A stretch of DNA of 64,000 bases, taken from NCBI GenBank assembly GCA_964405455.1, contig CAYOOA010000001.1, positions 1-64,000 of the forward strand. The letters are read 5' to 3'. This DNA is from CALESS01 sp964405455. Its GTDB lineage: Bacteria; Chloroflexota; Anaerolineae; Anaerolineales; Anaerolineaceae. Below are positions 31,393 through 40,485 of this stretch, one piece after another. The notes beneath the pieces are model-generated. The model made no database searches and was not told where the DNA came from. It saw only the letters and a list, made by a program, of their open reading frames with translations. The translations under genes were made by a program, and so were the position numbers. Each line of letters starts with the position of its first letter. The first letter of the stretch is position 1.

Positions 31393-33288
31393 ATGAAAGG
31401 AAGGCTGTTCATCAACGGAATAATACTCGGCATGATAGTCATGCTATTGACAGCCGGTCTTTCACAACCGACATGGGCAGCCACGCCAGGAGCCGCTGTT
31501 GTAATTTTAACCAGTCCAGCCGTTTGCCCGACCTCTGGTTGTGCAGCCGGGCAGCGCTTGAATTACAAGGTTGATTTTGACCTGGGGGCGTTTGTGGACA
31601 CACTTTCACCCAATGTGCAGGTATGTGTGTATTCACCCCTAAATTGGTCGGTGGATGTAGTCAAGTTTTCATCCAACGGAGGCGTTTCCGGTGTTCCATA
31701 TTCACCTGGAATAACGAATTGTGATGCTGCTCCTGGGGGTTATGCACTTTCCGGGGGAGCTTCAGCCCAGATGGCAGCGGGAAGTTTTGGTGATGCTTTG
31801 AATTTTGGATTTCGGATTGGGGGTGCAGCGACCCTGGGTGGATCCGTCCTGGTTCGAGTGTTTGAACAAAGCGGACCGGGGACCTGGGTGCGGACAAGTC
31901 AGACTTTTTCCTCTATACCTCTCGTCCCCTCGGCAGAAAATGTTTATGTGGCAAATGACGCCTCAACCTGTGGAATCAACTCACCCTGTTATGTGAACAG
32001 TGCAGAGGATTTACCAGGCGGTATCGGGACTGGCTTGAAGGATGCACTGGACAGCCGATCCTTGCCGACAACTATTACGATTCTTGGAAATTACTTGATT
32101 AAAGATAATACGGTTTTGGTAAACTCTGCGGATATCCTTCAAGGTGGGCCTTCTGCGAGTTTGAGTTACAACGGCACGCTATGTACCCAACCCATGTTGA
32201 AGCTAACGGCAGGAGCCAAGATCAGGAATTTGGTCATCCGGGATGGGAATTGCAGCAGTGTGTCCCGCGATTTGTTGGTGATTGAAAGCACATCACCCGT
32301 CCTGATAGAACGCAATACATTGACAAGCGGTAAGGATGGAATCCAGGTAACAGATGCAAATACCGCCAACTTGATTGTCCAGTTTAACCAGGTAACTGGA
32401 AACAGTGGATACGCCATCTGGCTTGGACCGGCAAATACGGGTACGCTGGATGCAGTTGGGAATAATTTCTACGCAAATCGAAGCGGTAACCAGGTGGAAT
32501 GTAATTCACATGGAAAAGTTGATCACAATTACTGGGGGGCAGGTGTTTCAACCACTACTGCTGCCAGCAATTGCAATGTCACCGAAAGCCGGAGGCTCGG
32601 AGCGCCGGTTCTAATGAACCAAAATGGCGCAGGTGTTACCGGCAGCCGGGTTACCGTGAGTGATACGAAAGCCTCTTTTATGAATGCAGTTGGCTTTCAA
32701 AGGACGGGGGGAACTGATTTTGATATTTATCTGATTGATCATGGGTCTGGTTCCACAACCAACATCCCATTCACTGCGGGAAGCCCGACCAATCTTAACC
32801 CTTGCAGTTCTTATTGGGATATTTTTCTTGCCGATGGCGTAACTTTGCCAGTGGATGCAGTACTTTCCCTGTTCTTCAAGTATGATCTTTCCACTGGATG
32901 TATTGCCACCATTTCCTCCACCCGTTATTGTAATCAGCCGGATCCGGTAGATGCAAGCCAGTTTCCCCTGTATTGGTATGATCCGACTGGTTATCCAACC
33001 AATTTATCCTGGGTGACAACGAATAGCACCGGTCAGGCTACATCCTGTCAGGTGGCAGATAACGAGCTCCGGGTGGATTTAGACGCCAGCGGCCGGCCAG
33101 GTCTGGCTGATTTGTCCTTCCTGCCGTTTGTTGTGGGATTACCGGGTCAACCAACGGCCGTGGAATTGGTTGATTTTAGTGCGAAGGCTACCGGCGGGTC
33201 AGCCTGGCCGGTCATCGTCTTTGTTGGGCTTGGATTGATAATTGGAGCAAGGATTGCTTTATCCAAGGGAGGCCGTCATGCAGCATGA
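31393..33288 (+). CDS. Exported beta-helix surface protein with C-terminal anchor
   Basis: 631 residues: a signal peptide ending near QPTWAA, a first domain with Cys-rich loops, then a right-handed parallel beta-helix region (about 210-410) with repeats such as IRNLVIRDGNC, LIERNTLTSGKDGI, LIVQFNQVTGNSGYAIWL and KVDHNYWGAG. Near the end is VELVDFSAKATGG, which resembles the first strand of the FN3-like domain of the next gene, then a membrane helix and the basic tail SKGGRHAA. It is likely held at the cell surface. GGAGG precedes the ATG at 31393. I see no polysaccharide-lyase catalytic signature. It overlaps the next gene. Confidence 0.78.
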   Translation: MKGRLFINGIILGMIVMLLTAGLSQPTWAATPGAAVVILTSPAVCPTSGCAAGQRLNYKVDFDLGAFVDTLSPNVQVCVYSPLNWSVDVVKFSSNGGVSGVPYSPGITNCDAAPGGYALSGGASAQMAAGSFGDALNFGFRIGGAATLGGSVLVRVFEQSGPGTWVRTSQTFSSIPLVPSAENVYVANDASTCGINSPCYVNSAEDLPGGIGTGLKDALDSRSLPTTITILGNYLIKDNTVLVNSADILQGGPSASLSYNGTLCTQPMLKLTAGAKIRNLVIRDGNCSSVSRDLLVIESTSPVLIERNTLTSGKDGIQVTDANTANLIVQFNQVTGNSGYAIWLGPANTGTLDAVGNNFYANRSGNQVECNSHGKVDHNYWGAGVSTTTAASNCNVTESRRLGAPVLMNQNGAGVTGSRVTVSDTKASFMNAVGFQRTGGTDFDIYLIDHGSGSTTNIPFTAGSPTNLNPCSSYWDIFLADGVTLPVDAVLSLFFKYDLSTGCIATISSTRYCNQPDPVDASQFPLYWYDPTGYPTNLSWVTTNSTGQATSCQVADNELRVDLDASGRPGLADLSFLPFVVGLPGQPTAVELVDFSAKATGGSAWPVIVFVGLGLIIGARIALSKGGRHAA

Positions 33289-34414
33289 AGTGAGCAGAAA
33301 GTCGCGGCTTCAGATTGGATTCTGGATCCTCTTGTTGTTGGTTGGCGCGATTTTAATTAATTACACCCTGGCAGAGGCCGCCGTGGTTTTAACCCAGTTC
33401 ACGGCCACGGCCGGTGATACACAGGTTTCTGTTCGGTGGACAACAGCCAGCGAAATTAACACCAACGGCTTTTATGTGGTCTACAGTAGTAGTGAAAGCG
33501 GACCATATACTCGGGTTAGCAGCTTTCTTCCGCGGCGGGGAACCGGAATCAGCGGGGCCAGTTACGAATTTGTTCACAACGGGTTAACCAATGGCGTGCC
33601 TGCCTATTACAAGCTCGAAATCATCAATAATGACTTGACTTCCATCTTCACCGGATTCATTTCAGCAATTCCAAACCCCCCCACCCAGACGCCAACCATG
33701 ACAATGACATCAACGTCAACTTTCACCCTAACCCCATCCCTCACATTAACTCCATCTGTCACACTAACACCATCACTCACACTAACGCCAACTCTTTCAC
33801 CGACACCTTCAACAACCTTGACACCAAGCCTGACCTTGACATTAACTCCCAGCTTAACCCTGACCCCTTCAAAGACACTAACACGAACCTTGACTTTGAC
33901 ACCCTATCCTTCTGCAACCTTCCGTTACGTGACCCGCACCTTCACAAAGACTTTTGTTCGGATCAATACCTTTACCCCCGTTCGCACGCCGACCCGAACC
34001 TCAACAGGGTTTTCCATGACGTCAACTCCCACCCTCTCAAATGGCTCCGGATATGCGGGCGGAAATGCAACAAATACCCAGATTGGGCAGGAAAGCTCTG
34101 CAACAGAGGCGGCGACCACTGTAACACCGGACGAGACGAAAGGGTATCCGAATGGAGGAGGGAGTGAAACAAAGGCTCCTTCCGAAGAAGGAACACAATC
34201 AAACGAGCATAGTGGGACGCAGATAGCCACCCCAAAAGCAACCAAAGTACCTAATACTTCAGGCACAGGCGGAACACTGATTGGATGGCTGGTTGGGCTC
34301 TTCGTTGGCGTGGGCATCCTGGGGGGCGGGGCCTGGTATATCCTTGTATTCCGCAAGAAGCAGGAAAACTCTTCCCGGACAGATGATTTCTTCAAAGATG
34401 ATCCAGAAAATTAG
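33278..34414 (+). CDS. Surface protein: FN3-like head, Thr/Pro stalk, C-terminal anchor
   Basis: 378 residues. A signal-anchor (about 10-32) is followed by an FN3-like domain (about 35-130) with VSVRWTTASEINTNGFYVVY and YYKLEIIN. Then comes a long Thr/Ser/Pro/Leu stalk (about 135-240) of TLTPS-type repeats, a low-complexity Gly/Ser/Thr region, one membrane helix (about 335-357) and a charged tail with FRKKQE and an acidic end. The start at 33278 has GGGAGG upstream and lies inside the end of the previous gene. It looks like a cell-surface display protein; the ligand is unknown. Confidence 0.75.
   Translation: MQHEVSRKSRLQIGFWILLLLVGAILINYTLAEAAVVLTQFTATAGDTQVSVRWTTASEINTNGFYVVYSSSESGPYTRVSSFLPRRGTGISGASYEFVHNGLTNGVPAYYKLEIINNDLTSIFTGFISAIPNPPTQTPTMTMTSTSTFTLTPSLTLTPSVTLTPSLTLTPTLSPTPSTTLTPSLTLTLTPSLTLTPSKTLTRTLTLTPYPSATFRYVTRTFTKTFVRINTFTPVRTPTRTSTGFSMTSTPTLSNGSGYAGGNATNTQIGQESSATEAATTVTPDETKGYPNGGGSETKAPSEEGTQSNEHSGTQIATPKATKVPNTSGTGGTLIGWLVGLFVGVGILGGGAWYILVFRKKQENSSRTDDFFKDDPEN
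33690..33910 (+). repeat. Degenerate tandem repeats encoding the Thr/Pro stalk
   Basis: Repeated units close to ACTCTAACACCATCACTC encode TLTPSL-type hexapeptides. The copies are imperfect (single-base changes), so this is an old or selected repeat. Length variation between strains is likely. Confidence 0.75.
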
Positions 34415-36446
34415 CAAAGTCTTGATGGCCATTGTACTGCTGGCCTTGCCTACCCTGGCAGCCTGTCAGTCCAGGTCAGAAATTGCCCGTTTTGAACCCG
34501 TTAATATTACCGTAGATGGTAAGGGAATTTACATCATCCGCGAATCCGATTTGGAGGCGTTGGGGTTACAATTCCCTTCACAGAATGGGATGCAACTTCA
34601 ATTTATGGGGAAATCTATACCAGCCTGGTTGGTGGATGAAAACAGTGTGATTCCAGAACGCAGTATAGTTTTTTATGCGCCTTCTCCACAATCCCGATAC
34701 AGTGCTACAGACACTTATCAATTGGTTCCCAATAAACAGCCGATGCCTGGATTAAAAATACTGTCTCCTGGGATCAGTACTACCAGGTCCAGCGTAAAAA
34801 CACAGCTTCACCTTGAGAAAAACCTGGTTTATGAACCCCAGGCAGGGATCGAACATCCCTTCTTCTGGGGGATCATTTCCAATGGGAATTCGTTGCTGGT
34901 TCCATTCCAGATACAAAGCTTTGATGACCAGAAACCATGCGCGTTGACTTTTTTTGCAGCCAGCCGAGGGGCGGCAATGGAGACTGAACTGGAGGTCAAA
35001 CTTAACAGTCAAACCATTCAAACTGTTAAATGGTCCGGGAACAAGGGTCAGCAATTCACGCTTGAAATTCCTGCCGGTAATTTGCAGGCTGGTGATAATG
35101 CCATAAAATTTTCTGTCATTGGTGACGAGATGGTAGTTGATTTTGATTGGGCGGATATTCAATATTATTTGGAATCGCCTGAGCAGTCAGTTCTTGTGTG
35201 GACTGGTGACGGAACCGAGCAAACAATCAGCGGTTGGAATGGATTGGTCTTCGCGTTGGCAGAAAATGGGGCAAATGGATGGATTGCGCAGGCCGGGCCA
35301 GGCGGAATGATCACAGTGCCGACAGAAGCTGATTCTGTTTATTTCGCAGCAGATCAAGCATCCTTACAAAAGCCGCTCTCCATCCAAAAATTACAGGAGT
35401 TACCCACAGACGTGGAAGGGTTTTCGGGATCGGATTATTTGATCTTTTCGCCGAAACCCTGGCTGGCAGACCTGGAACCACTGGCAGAATATTACCGCAG
35501 CCAGGGATTAAAGGCTTCTGTAATTGATACCCAATCAATATATGATCAATTTAGCGGTGGACAGGTGGATCCTGGAGGCATCCAGAAATACCTGCAATCT
35601 GCAATAAATAAATGGCAACATAAGCCAGCATATGCGCTGATGGTGGGGGATTTTGTTTATGACCCCCTGCAATTGCCAAAGGATGGCGCTTACCTTCCTG
35701 CTTTTTTCATTCAAACAGCATACGGTGGGGAGACGGTTAGTGATTATCCTTTTAGCCTGGATGAGAATGGACAGCCAACATTGGCGATCGGCCGCTGGCC
35801 GGTCAATTCCAGGGAGGATGTGCAGTTCCTGGTAAAGACGGCGATCCAATGGAATCAACGGCAAGCCGAGGAACAATTTACTGCCTTGCGGATGATTGAT
35901 AGTAGCGATGAAGCCTTTATGGGCTCGGCCTATATTTTTGGAAAGCTGTTCCTTGGCCAGGATTGGAACACTCATTTCCCGATCAGTGAAATGAAGGACC
36001 TGGACTGGGGCAAGGGGAATCTCAAATACAACTCGCTGATTTATTTTGGCCACGGCAGCGTTGTCCAGTGGGGAACGGATCCAACCATCACCATAGAGGA
36101 GCTCAAGAAAAATCCCATTAAGGATATTAATTTCGTGCTCCAATTCACCTGCCTGACCGGCTATTTTATCTCTCCCGGGCAACCCTCGCTGTCAGAGGAT
36201 TTGCTCTTGAGCGGTGTGCCGGCTGTCATCGGTCCGACCAGTCTGACACTGCCATCCGACCAGTGGATGATCATCGAAAAGTGGGCTGATGCATTGCAGG
36301 ATCCAACCTTGACTCGGGTGGGGGATCTGGTTGCGCAAGTTTGGAAGAGTACACTGATTGCAGATCCTGGCCAATTGGATACCCTGCAAACCTTTCTGTT
36401 ATTTGGCGACCCCGCATTGAAAATTCCCTGGGTAACCCCAAAATAA
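34383..36446 (+). CDS. Lipoprotein with gingipain-like (peptidase C25) domain
   Basis: 687 residues. A lipoprotein signal ends in LPTLAAC. The first 330 residues are mostly beta, with a jelly-roll-like region. The last 330 form a C25 (gingipain) domain: YALMVGDFVYDP, TLAIGRWPVNS, then the catalytic His in YFGHGS (His557) and Cys in FTCLTGYF (Cys590). The 33-residue spacing equals that of RgpB (His211, Cys244). C25 members are secreted cysteine proteases; PorU of the type IX system is a C25 sortase. Last in the cluster and overlapping the previous gene. The start (34383 or 34398) is uncertain. Confidence 0.82.
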   Translation: MISSKMIQKISKVLMAIVLLALPTLAACQSRSEIARFEPVNITVDGKGIYIIRESDLEALGLQFPSQNGMQLQFMGKSIPAWLVDENSVIPERSIVFYAPSPQSRYSATDTYQLVPNKQPMPGLKILSPGISTTRSSVKTQLHLEKNLVYEPQAGIEHPFFWGIISNGNSLLVPFQIQSFDDQKPCALTFFAASRGAAMETELEVKLNSQTIQTVKWSGNKGQQFTLEIPAGNLQAGDNAIKFSVIGDEMVVDFDWADIQYYLESPEQSVLVWTGDGTEQTISGWNGLVFALAENGANGWIAQAGPGGMITVPTEADSVYFAADQASLQKPLSIQKLQELPTDVEGFSGSDYLIFSPKPWLADLEPLAEYYRSQGLKASVIDTQSIYDQFSGGQVDPGGIQKYLQSAINKWQHKPAYALMVGDFVYDPLQLPKDGAYLPAFFIQTAYGGETVSDYPFSLDENGQPTLAIGRWPVNSREDVQFLVKTAIQWNQRQAEEQFTALRMIDSSDEAFMGSAYIFGKLFLGQDWNTHFPISEMKDLDWGKGNLKYNSLIYFGHGSVVQWGTDPTITIEELKKNPIKDINFVLQFTCLTGYFISPGQPSLSEDLLLSGVPAVIGPTSLTLPSDQWMIIEKWADALQDPTLTRVGDLVAQVWKSTLIADPGQLDTLQTFLLFGDPALKIPWVTPK

Positions 36447-36453
36447 CGTTTTT

Positions 36454-36482
36454 TTGACAAACTTGTCATTTTATGCTATTAC
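36454..36482 (+). promoter_or_regulatory. Promoter of the MBL-fold hydrolase gene
   Basis: A consensus TTGACA (36454-36459) is followed after 17 nt by TATTAC (36477-36482). It lies just after the C25 gene stop and argues for the start at 36533 rather than the ATG at 36473, which lies inside the promoter. Confidence 0.6.
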
Positions 36483-36532
36483 TATACCGGGTGGAATCAA
36501 GACCCGATTTATTTTCATTTCAGGATGGCTTT

Positions 36533-37393
36533 ATGCAGCGGGAACGAGTTTCAGAAAATGTGTACTGGTTTCAAAGTGAAGTTTATGCCCAGGTGACGGC
36601 GGGGGTGATCACAGGTCCCCAGTGGGCAGTGGTTGTAGATACCCTGGCAACGGCCGATGAAACGCTGGAAATGCGCTCGTTTATTGAAGAAGACCTGGCA
36701 GTTCCAGTTCGATATGTCATCAATACCCATTATCACGCGGATCATTCATGGGGAAATTGTTTCTTCCCCGGAGCTACGATCCTGGGGCATGCCTTCTGCC
36801 GGCAGGCCATGTTGGATATTGGAACCAGCTCATTGGAAGCGGCCCGCAAGCAAAACCCGATCTTCAAGCAGGTAAAGATCGTTCCACCGCATATTACTTT
36901 TAATGATGGTGAAATTTCATTGAAGGTTGGCAAAAAGAACCTGATTCTCTTTGCAACACCTGGTCACAGTCGGGATGGAATTTCGATCCTGGTTGAAGAA
37001 GATCGGGTCCTGTTTGCCGGGGATGCCATGATGCCCCTGCCGTATTTTGTGGATGGGGATATTGAAACCCTGGCCGCCACGATAAAAAAGATCGGCAAGA
37101 TGGGATTGGAAAACATCATCCAGGGACATGGTGATATCATCCTGCGCGGTGAAATAGAGGAAGCAGTGAAGGAGGATCTTGCCTACCTTTCTGCAATCCG
37201 AAAGGCGGTCAGGACGGCTGCTCGAAAGCGCAATCCGACGGATGCCCTGGCCATGATTGACGTGGAATCATGCGGGAAGAGCAGGGTGTACCTGGGCGGC
37301 CTGGCTTCCGAGTTACACAAGAGAAATATCCGGGCGTTATACAAACAGGTGATTAACGAGCCTAATGAAACGGTAGCGGATCGCGAAGAGTAA
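36533..37393 (+). CDS. Metallo-beta-lactamase-fold hydrolase
   Basis: 286 residues with the zinc motif THYHADHSWGN (HxHxDH), the second His in TPGHSRDG, the bridging Asp in FAGDAM, and a late His in QGHGD. The fold and spacing suit a soluble hydrolase of the broad MBL family; the substrate cannot be told. There is no signal peptide. The start MQRERVSENVYWF is a typical family N-terminus, with AGGA upstream. Transcribed alone from its own promoter, with a terminator after it. Confidence 0.85.
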   Translation: MQRERVSENVYWFQSEVYAQVTAGVITGPQWAVVVDTLATADETLEMRSFIEEDLAVPVRYVINTHYHADHSWGNCFFPGATILGHAFCRQAMLDIGTSSLEAARKQNPIFKQVKIVPPHITFNDGEISLKVGKKNLILFATPGHSRDGISILVEEDRVLFAGDAMMPLPYFVDGDIETLAATIKKIGKMGLENIIQGHGDIILRGEIEEAVKEDLAYLSAIRKAVRTAARKRNPTDALAMIDVESCGKSRVYLGGLASELHKRNIRALYKQVINEPNETVADREE

Positions 37394-37400
37394 TATCCAA

Positions 37401-37436
37401 AAATAAGAGGTGGTTCAACCACCTCTTATTTTTTAT
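37401..37436. terminator. Bidirectional terminator
   Basis: AAATAAGAGGTGG, loop TTCA, CCACCTCTTATTTTTT: a 12-bp stem flanked by A- and T-runs, between the convergent MBL and plsY-like genes. Confidence 0.9.
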
Positions 37437-38115
37437 CTTGACTGGGTGGATTACTCCGGCGTTTTTCCAGGTATGCGCGCAATCCAACCGTCCGTTCAGT
37501 CCCCTGGCGCAAACGCACCAGGTTGGGTCGCAGGGCAAAAAGGACTTCAGCCAGGGCTAGAATACCAAAAATGATATATTCCCATGGATTGAGACCCATC
37601 AGGAATCGGACAGAAAAAATGACCAGTGCAGTGAGGGCAATGGAAATCGTTGTAACCGAAGCATAACCGATAAAAATAAATACAAGTACACCGACGGGGA
37701 TCAGAATTTGCCAGGAGTTGAAGAACAAAGCCATTGCTGCGCCACCGGCCGTCGCGCCACCAGCTCCCCCGCGCATATGCAACCGGCCGTTTTCCTTCCG
37801 CTCGATCAAGAAAATGGAGTGGATGGATCCCCAGATGGCAAAAGCTGCTGCAAGTACACGAAGAATGGGGGGCGCGTTCGGCACAAGCAAATCTACAAAC
37901 CACTTTGAAGCATAACCCTTGGTTACATCCAGGACAGCGGTGAGGAAACCTGCCAAAAAGCCGGCCGCTCGCATGACGTTGGTTCCGCCAATTCTGCCGC
38001 TACCCAGAAAGCGGATATCATGGCCAGTGGTGAGTTTAACAATCACAAGCCCAAATGGAATCGAACCAGCCAGGTAGCTTAAAAGGATGGCAATAATGCT
38101 AAACAAGATTTGCAT
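37426..38115 (-). CDS. PlsY-like glycerol-3-phosphate acyltransferase, divergent
   Basis: 229 residues with about five membrane helices and the PlsY start SYLAGSIPFGLVIVKL. Motif 1 reads GSGRIGGTNVMRAAG (usually GSGNxGATN). The GHxFPVF region reads GSIHSIF, and motif 2 reads GGAGGAT in place of GGKGVAT, losing the Lys of the phosphate-binding loop. PlsY transfers acyl groups from acyl-phosphate to glycerol-3-phosphate. The changes suggest a sub-family with altered or lost activity. The ATG at 38115 gives the normal N-terminus. Confidence 0.7.
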   Translation of the reverse strand: MQILFSIIAILLSYLAGSIPFGLVIVKLTTGHDIRFLGSGRIGGTNVMRAAGFLAGFLTAVLDVTKGYASKWFVDLLVPNAPPILRVLAAAFAIWGSIHSIFLIERKENGRLHMRGGAGGATAGGAAMALFFNSWQILIPVGVLVFIFIGYASVTTISIALTALVIFSVRFLMGLNPWEYIIFGILALAEVLFALRPNLVRLRQGTERTVGLRAYLEKRRSNPPSQDKK

Positions 38116-38162
38116 GTTCGAAAATCCTCTGCACAAGATAAACACTGGAAGGATTGAAAAGG

Positions 38163-38582
38163 TTACGCATTTTCATCGATGATGATTGGGATTTCGTCAA
38201 AGGTTTGATCTTTGATGTTAATCCGGTAAGCTTTTGATATCCAGGCTTGATCTACTAATGAAAAAACGATCATCAGTGATTCAGGGTAGAAAAACTCGGT
38301 TATGTCTGTTGTGGAAGGGACTGGCGAACCGGAGGGGTGAGAGTGGTAGATGGCAATCAGATCCAGGCCTTTTTCTTCCAAAGTCAGAAATGCAGCCAGT
38401 TGTTCACGCTCATCCATACGAAAATGGGACGGACTGGAAAGAAGGTTTGCGATGGGAATGACCAGGCGGGCATATAAAGTTGCATCCCCGCCTACCAGTC
38501 CGCAGCCTTCACCTGGCAGACAGTGAGATAGATGACTCGTCATCTGCCAAATTTGTTCGCTGGAAAAAACGATCTGCTCCAT
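38163..38582 (-). CDS. JAMM (JAB/Mov34) metalloprotease, M67 family
   Basis: 139 residues. The JAMM zinc site is complete: Glu in GEGCGLVGG (about 25), then YHSHPSGSPVPSTTD (HxH...S..D, about 78-92). Bacterial members often remove C-terminal extensions from ubiquitin-like or sulfur-carrier proteins (Mec+/CysO type). No such carrier gene is next to it here. The ATG at 38582 overlaps the region just before the stop of the upstream membrane protein gene. Confidence 0.85.
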   Translation of the reverse strand: MEQIVFSSEQIWQMTSHLSHCLPGEGCGLVGGDATLYARLVIPIANLLSSPSHFRMDEREQLAAFLTLEEKGLDLIAIYHSHPSGSPVPSTTDITEFFYPESLMIVFSLVDQAWISKAYRINIKDQTFDEIPIIIDENA

Positions 38583-38593
38583 AATCAGGTTGT

Positions 38594-39406
38594 TCAACCA
38601 AGAAAAAGGGCAAACAGCCATAAAACCAGGGTAACCAGGCCGGGTTCCACCCATTGACTGAACCCCTGGCGTCCTTCGATCAAATTTCCGGCTAAACTGG
38701 TTAAACCATAAGCTACGCCCAGTAGAAGAAGGCCGAATTTAATGGGAGACAAGGGTAAGTAATGCAAGCCAATGGCCAGGCCGCCTATTGTCAGTGCAAT
38801 CGCCAGTGACCAGACAAGATCCCAGCGGTTACCGAAACGAAGGTGCAGGGTACGCAAGGATACCATCAGCATGGTTATTCCAACCGTGGGGATCAGCAAA
38901 TAAATACGCAGCATCCCTTCCCGTGAACCGGTTACCAGAATGAAATATAAGGCGAAGGAAAGGGCTGTAATTGCCACCGAAGCAACCGGATAAAGCGTAT
39001 CGTCCGGATCAACCACGATGAATTCAGTTACGAAGACCAGTGTGAGTAACGCCCCTGCCAGGAAGAAAACCCCCCACCACTCCGGGCTGATCTTAATTGC
39101 GCTGAGGGGGATGCCGATTGCCCAGGCTGTCAGGGCTGGCAACAGGGAGTGTTGCCAGATTTCTCTGGATCGGACTTGTGGATGGGTTTGGAGCAGGTAG
39201 ATAGTCCCTACAGCAGCTAAAACAGCCACCAGGATGGTCACCACAGTCGTGAAAGTATAGCGATACGAGAAGATAATTCCGAATAGATTGATCGAAATGA
39301 CCTGCTCTGGAAATTTGATGAAAGGCGTCAGGGCATACGCCAGCATGATCGTGGCGGTCAGGATGCTCAGGCGGTCAGTCTCAGGAAGGTGGCGATGTTG
39401 ATCCAT
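38594..39406 (-). CDS. Polytopic membrane protein, function unknown
   Basis: 270 residues with about eight membrane helices separated by short loops; the first begins ILTATIMLAYALTPF. No catalytic motif is apparent and I do not recognise the family with confidence. The ATG at 39406 is adjacent to another ATG at 39409. It stops 11 bp before the JAMM protease start and is probably co-transcribed with it. Confidence 0.7.
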   Translation of the reverse strand: MDQHRHLPETDRLSILTATIMLAYALTPFIKFPEQVISINLFGIIFSYRYTFTTVVTILVAVLAAVGTIYLLQTHPQVRSREIWQHSLLPALTAWAIGIPLSAIKISPEWWGVFFLAGALLTLVFVTEFIVVDPDDTLYPVASVAITALSFALYFILVTGSREGMLRIYLLIPTVGITMLMVSLRTLHLRFGNRWDLVWSLAIALTIGGLAIGLHYLPLSPIKFGLLLLGVAYGLTSLAGNLIEGRQGFSQWVEPGLVTLVLWLFALFLG

Positions 39407-39425
39407 CATTTTGATTTTAACCGCC

Positions 39426-39443
39426 CTTGGCGAGTGTGCCAAG
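39426..39443. promoter_or_regulatory. Inverted repeat in divergent intergenic region
   Basis: CTTGGC-GAGTGT-GCCAAG: perfect 6-bp arms with a 6-bp spacer, between the two divergent membrane-protein genes. It has the look of an operator, but no regulator is nearby. Confidence 0.35.
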
Positions 39444-39489
39444 ACTCGTAAAAAGGAAGATAAATATATATGGTAAAATCAGCCTGCAT

Positions 39490-40485
39490 ATGACAAGTTC
39501 ACCAAAGTCTGTCAGTATCGAACAACCCCGCCTGATCAATGCCTTGACGGCGGGTTTTAATTCAATTGCCAACCACGCTGGTCTGATCCTGGTTCCGGCA
39601 GTTTTGGATATTCTGCTCTGGTTCACCCCCCGGCTGCGCGTGGATGGAATTCTACTGCCCTGGGTGGATCAATTTATTGCCCAATTCCAGCAAATCAGCG
39701 GCAGCAGCCAGGAAATGACCTCAGTAGTGGGGACATACCTTAGGGATCTCGTGCAGAATCTGAACTTGACGGGAGCCATCCGTTCGTTTCCGGTTGGAAT
39801 CCCAAGCTTGCTGGCTGGTCTGGGAGAAAGTAAGTCTCCCTTGGGTGAGGTGCCTGTCTTTCAGATCGCCAGTTTAGGGCAGGCGGTCTTGATTGTGCTT
39901 ATCCTTTTCATCCTGGGAATCATCCTGGGGAGCTTGTTTTTCATCCGGGTGGCTTCCATTACACAGGATAGCTCGCGGAATTACAATCCGCGCCGAATGG
40001 GCTGGAAAATTGGGCAAAGCCTGATTTTAACGACGGCCCTTTTCATCATCCTGGCTGTAGCCATTGTGCCAGGGATGATGATCGTTTCGCTGGTTTCACT
40101 GATCAACTCCCTGCTCGGACAGGTAGCGTTCTTTTTCTACTTATTTCTCGTTTTCTGGTTTGCGGTGCCCTGGTTTTATGCTTATCATGGGATCTTTGTG
40201 TTTGGCTTGCCGGCGGTCAATTCTGTCATGCTCAGCCTCCGAGTGGGCCGGATGTTCATTTCGAAGACGGCATCCTTGATCCTGATTATTGGATTAATCT
40301 CGCAAGGTTTGAACCTGCTCTGGGCGACGCCGCCTGTTTCATCCTGGCTTCTGCTGATTGGAATCGCAGGACACGCTTTTGTGAGCACCGGGCTGATCTC
40401 AACCACGATCGTCTACTTCCGCCAGATCAACCGGGTGCTGGCTATGCTGATTGAAATGCAGCAGAATGCGTCGAGAACAGCATGA
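39490..40485 (+). CDS. Polytopic membrane protein, function unknown
   Basis: 331 residues with about six helices. The first hydrophobic segment follows NHAGLILVPAVLDILLWF; an outer region of about 100 polar residues follows, and then helices such as VLIVLILFILGIILGSLF. It resembles uncharacterised integral membrane proteins (glycerophosphodiester-phosphodiesterase membrane-domain-like) in helix layout only. The ATG at 39490 matches the end of a TATGGTAAAAT stretch. Its TGA overlaps the gyrB ATG. Confidence 0.68.
   Translation: MTSSPKSVSIEQPRLINALTAGFNSIANHAGLILVPAVLDILLWFTPRLRVDGILLPWVDQFIAQFQQISGSSQEMTSVVGTYLRDLVQNLNLTGAIRSFPVGIPSLLAGLGESKSPLGEVPVFQIASLGQAVLIVLILFILGIILGSLFFIRVASITQDSSRNYNPRRMGWKIGQSLILTTALFIILAVAIVPGMMIVSLVSLINSLLGQVAFFFYLFLVFWFAVPWFYAYHGIFVFGLPAVNSVMLSLRVGRMFISKTASLILIIGLISQGLNLLWATPPVSSWLLLIGIAGHAFVSTGLISTTIVYFRQINRVLAMLIEMQQNASRTA

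Noticed and set aside
36473..36532. 20-residue N-terminal extension of the MBL-fold hydrolase
   Set aside because: The upstream ATG lies within a TTGACA-17-TATTAC promoter, and the extension does not match the family start.
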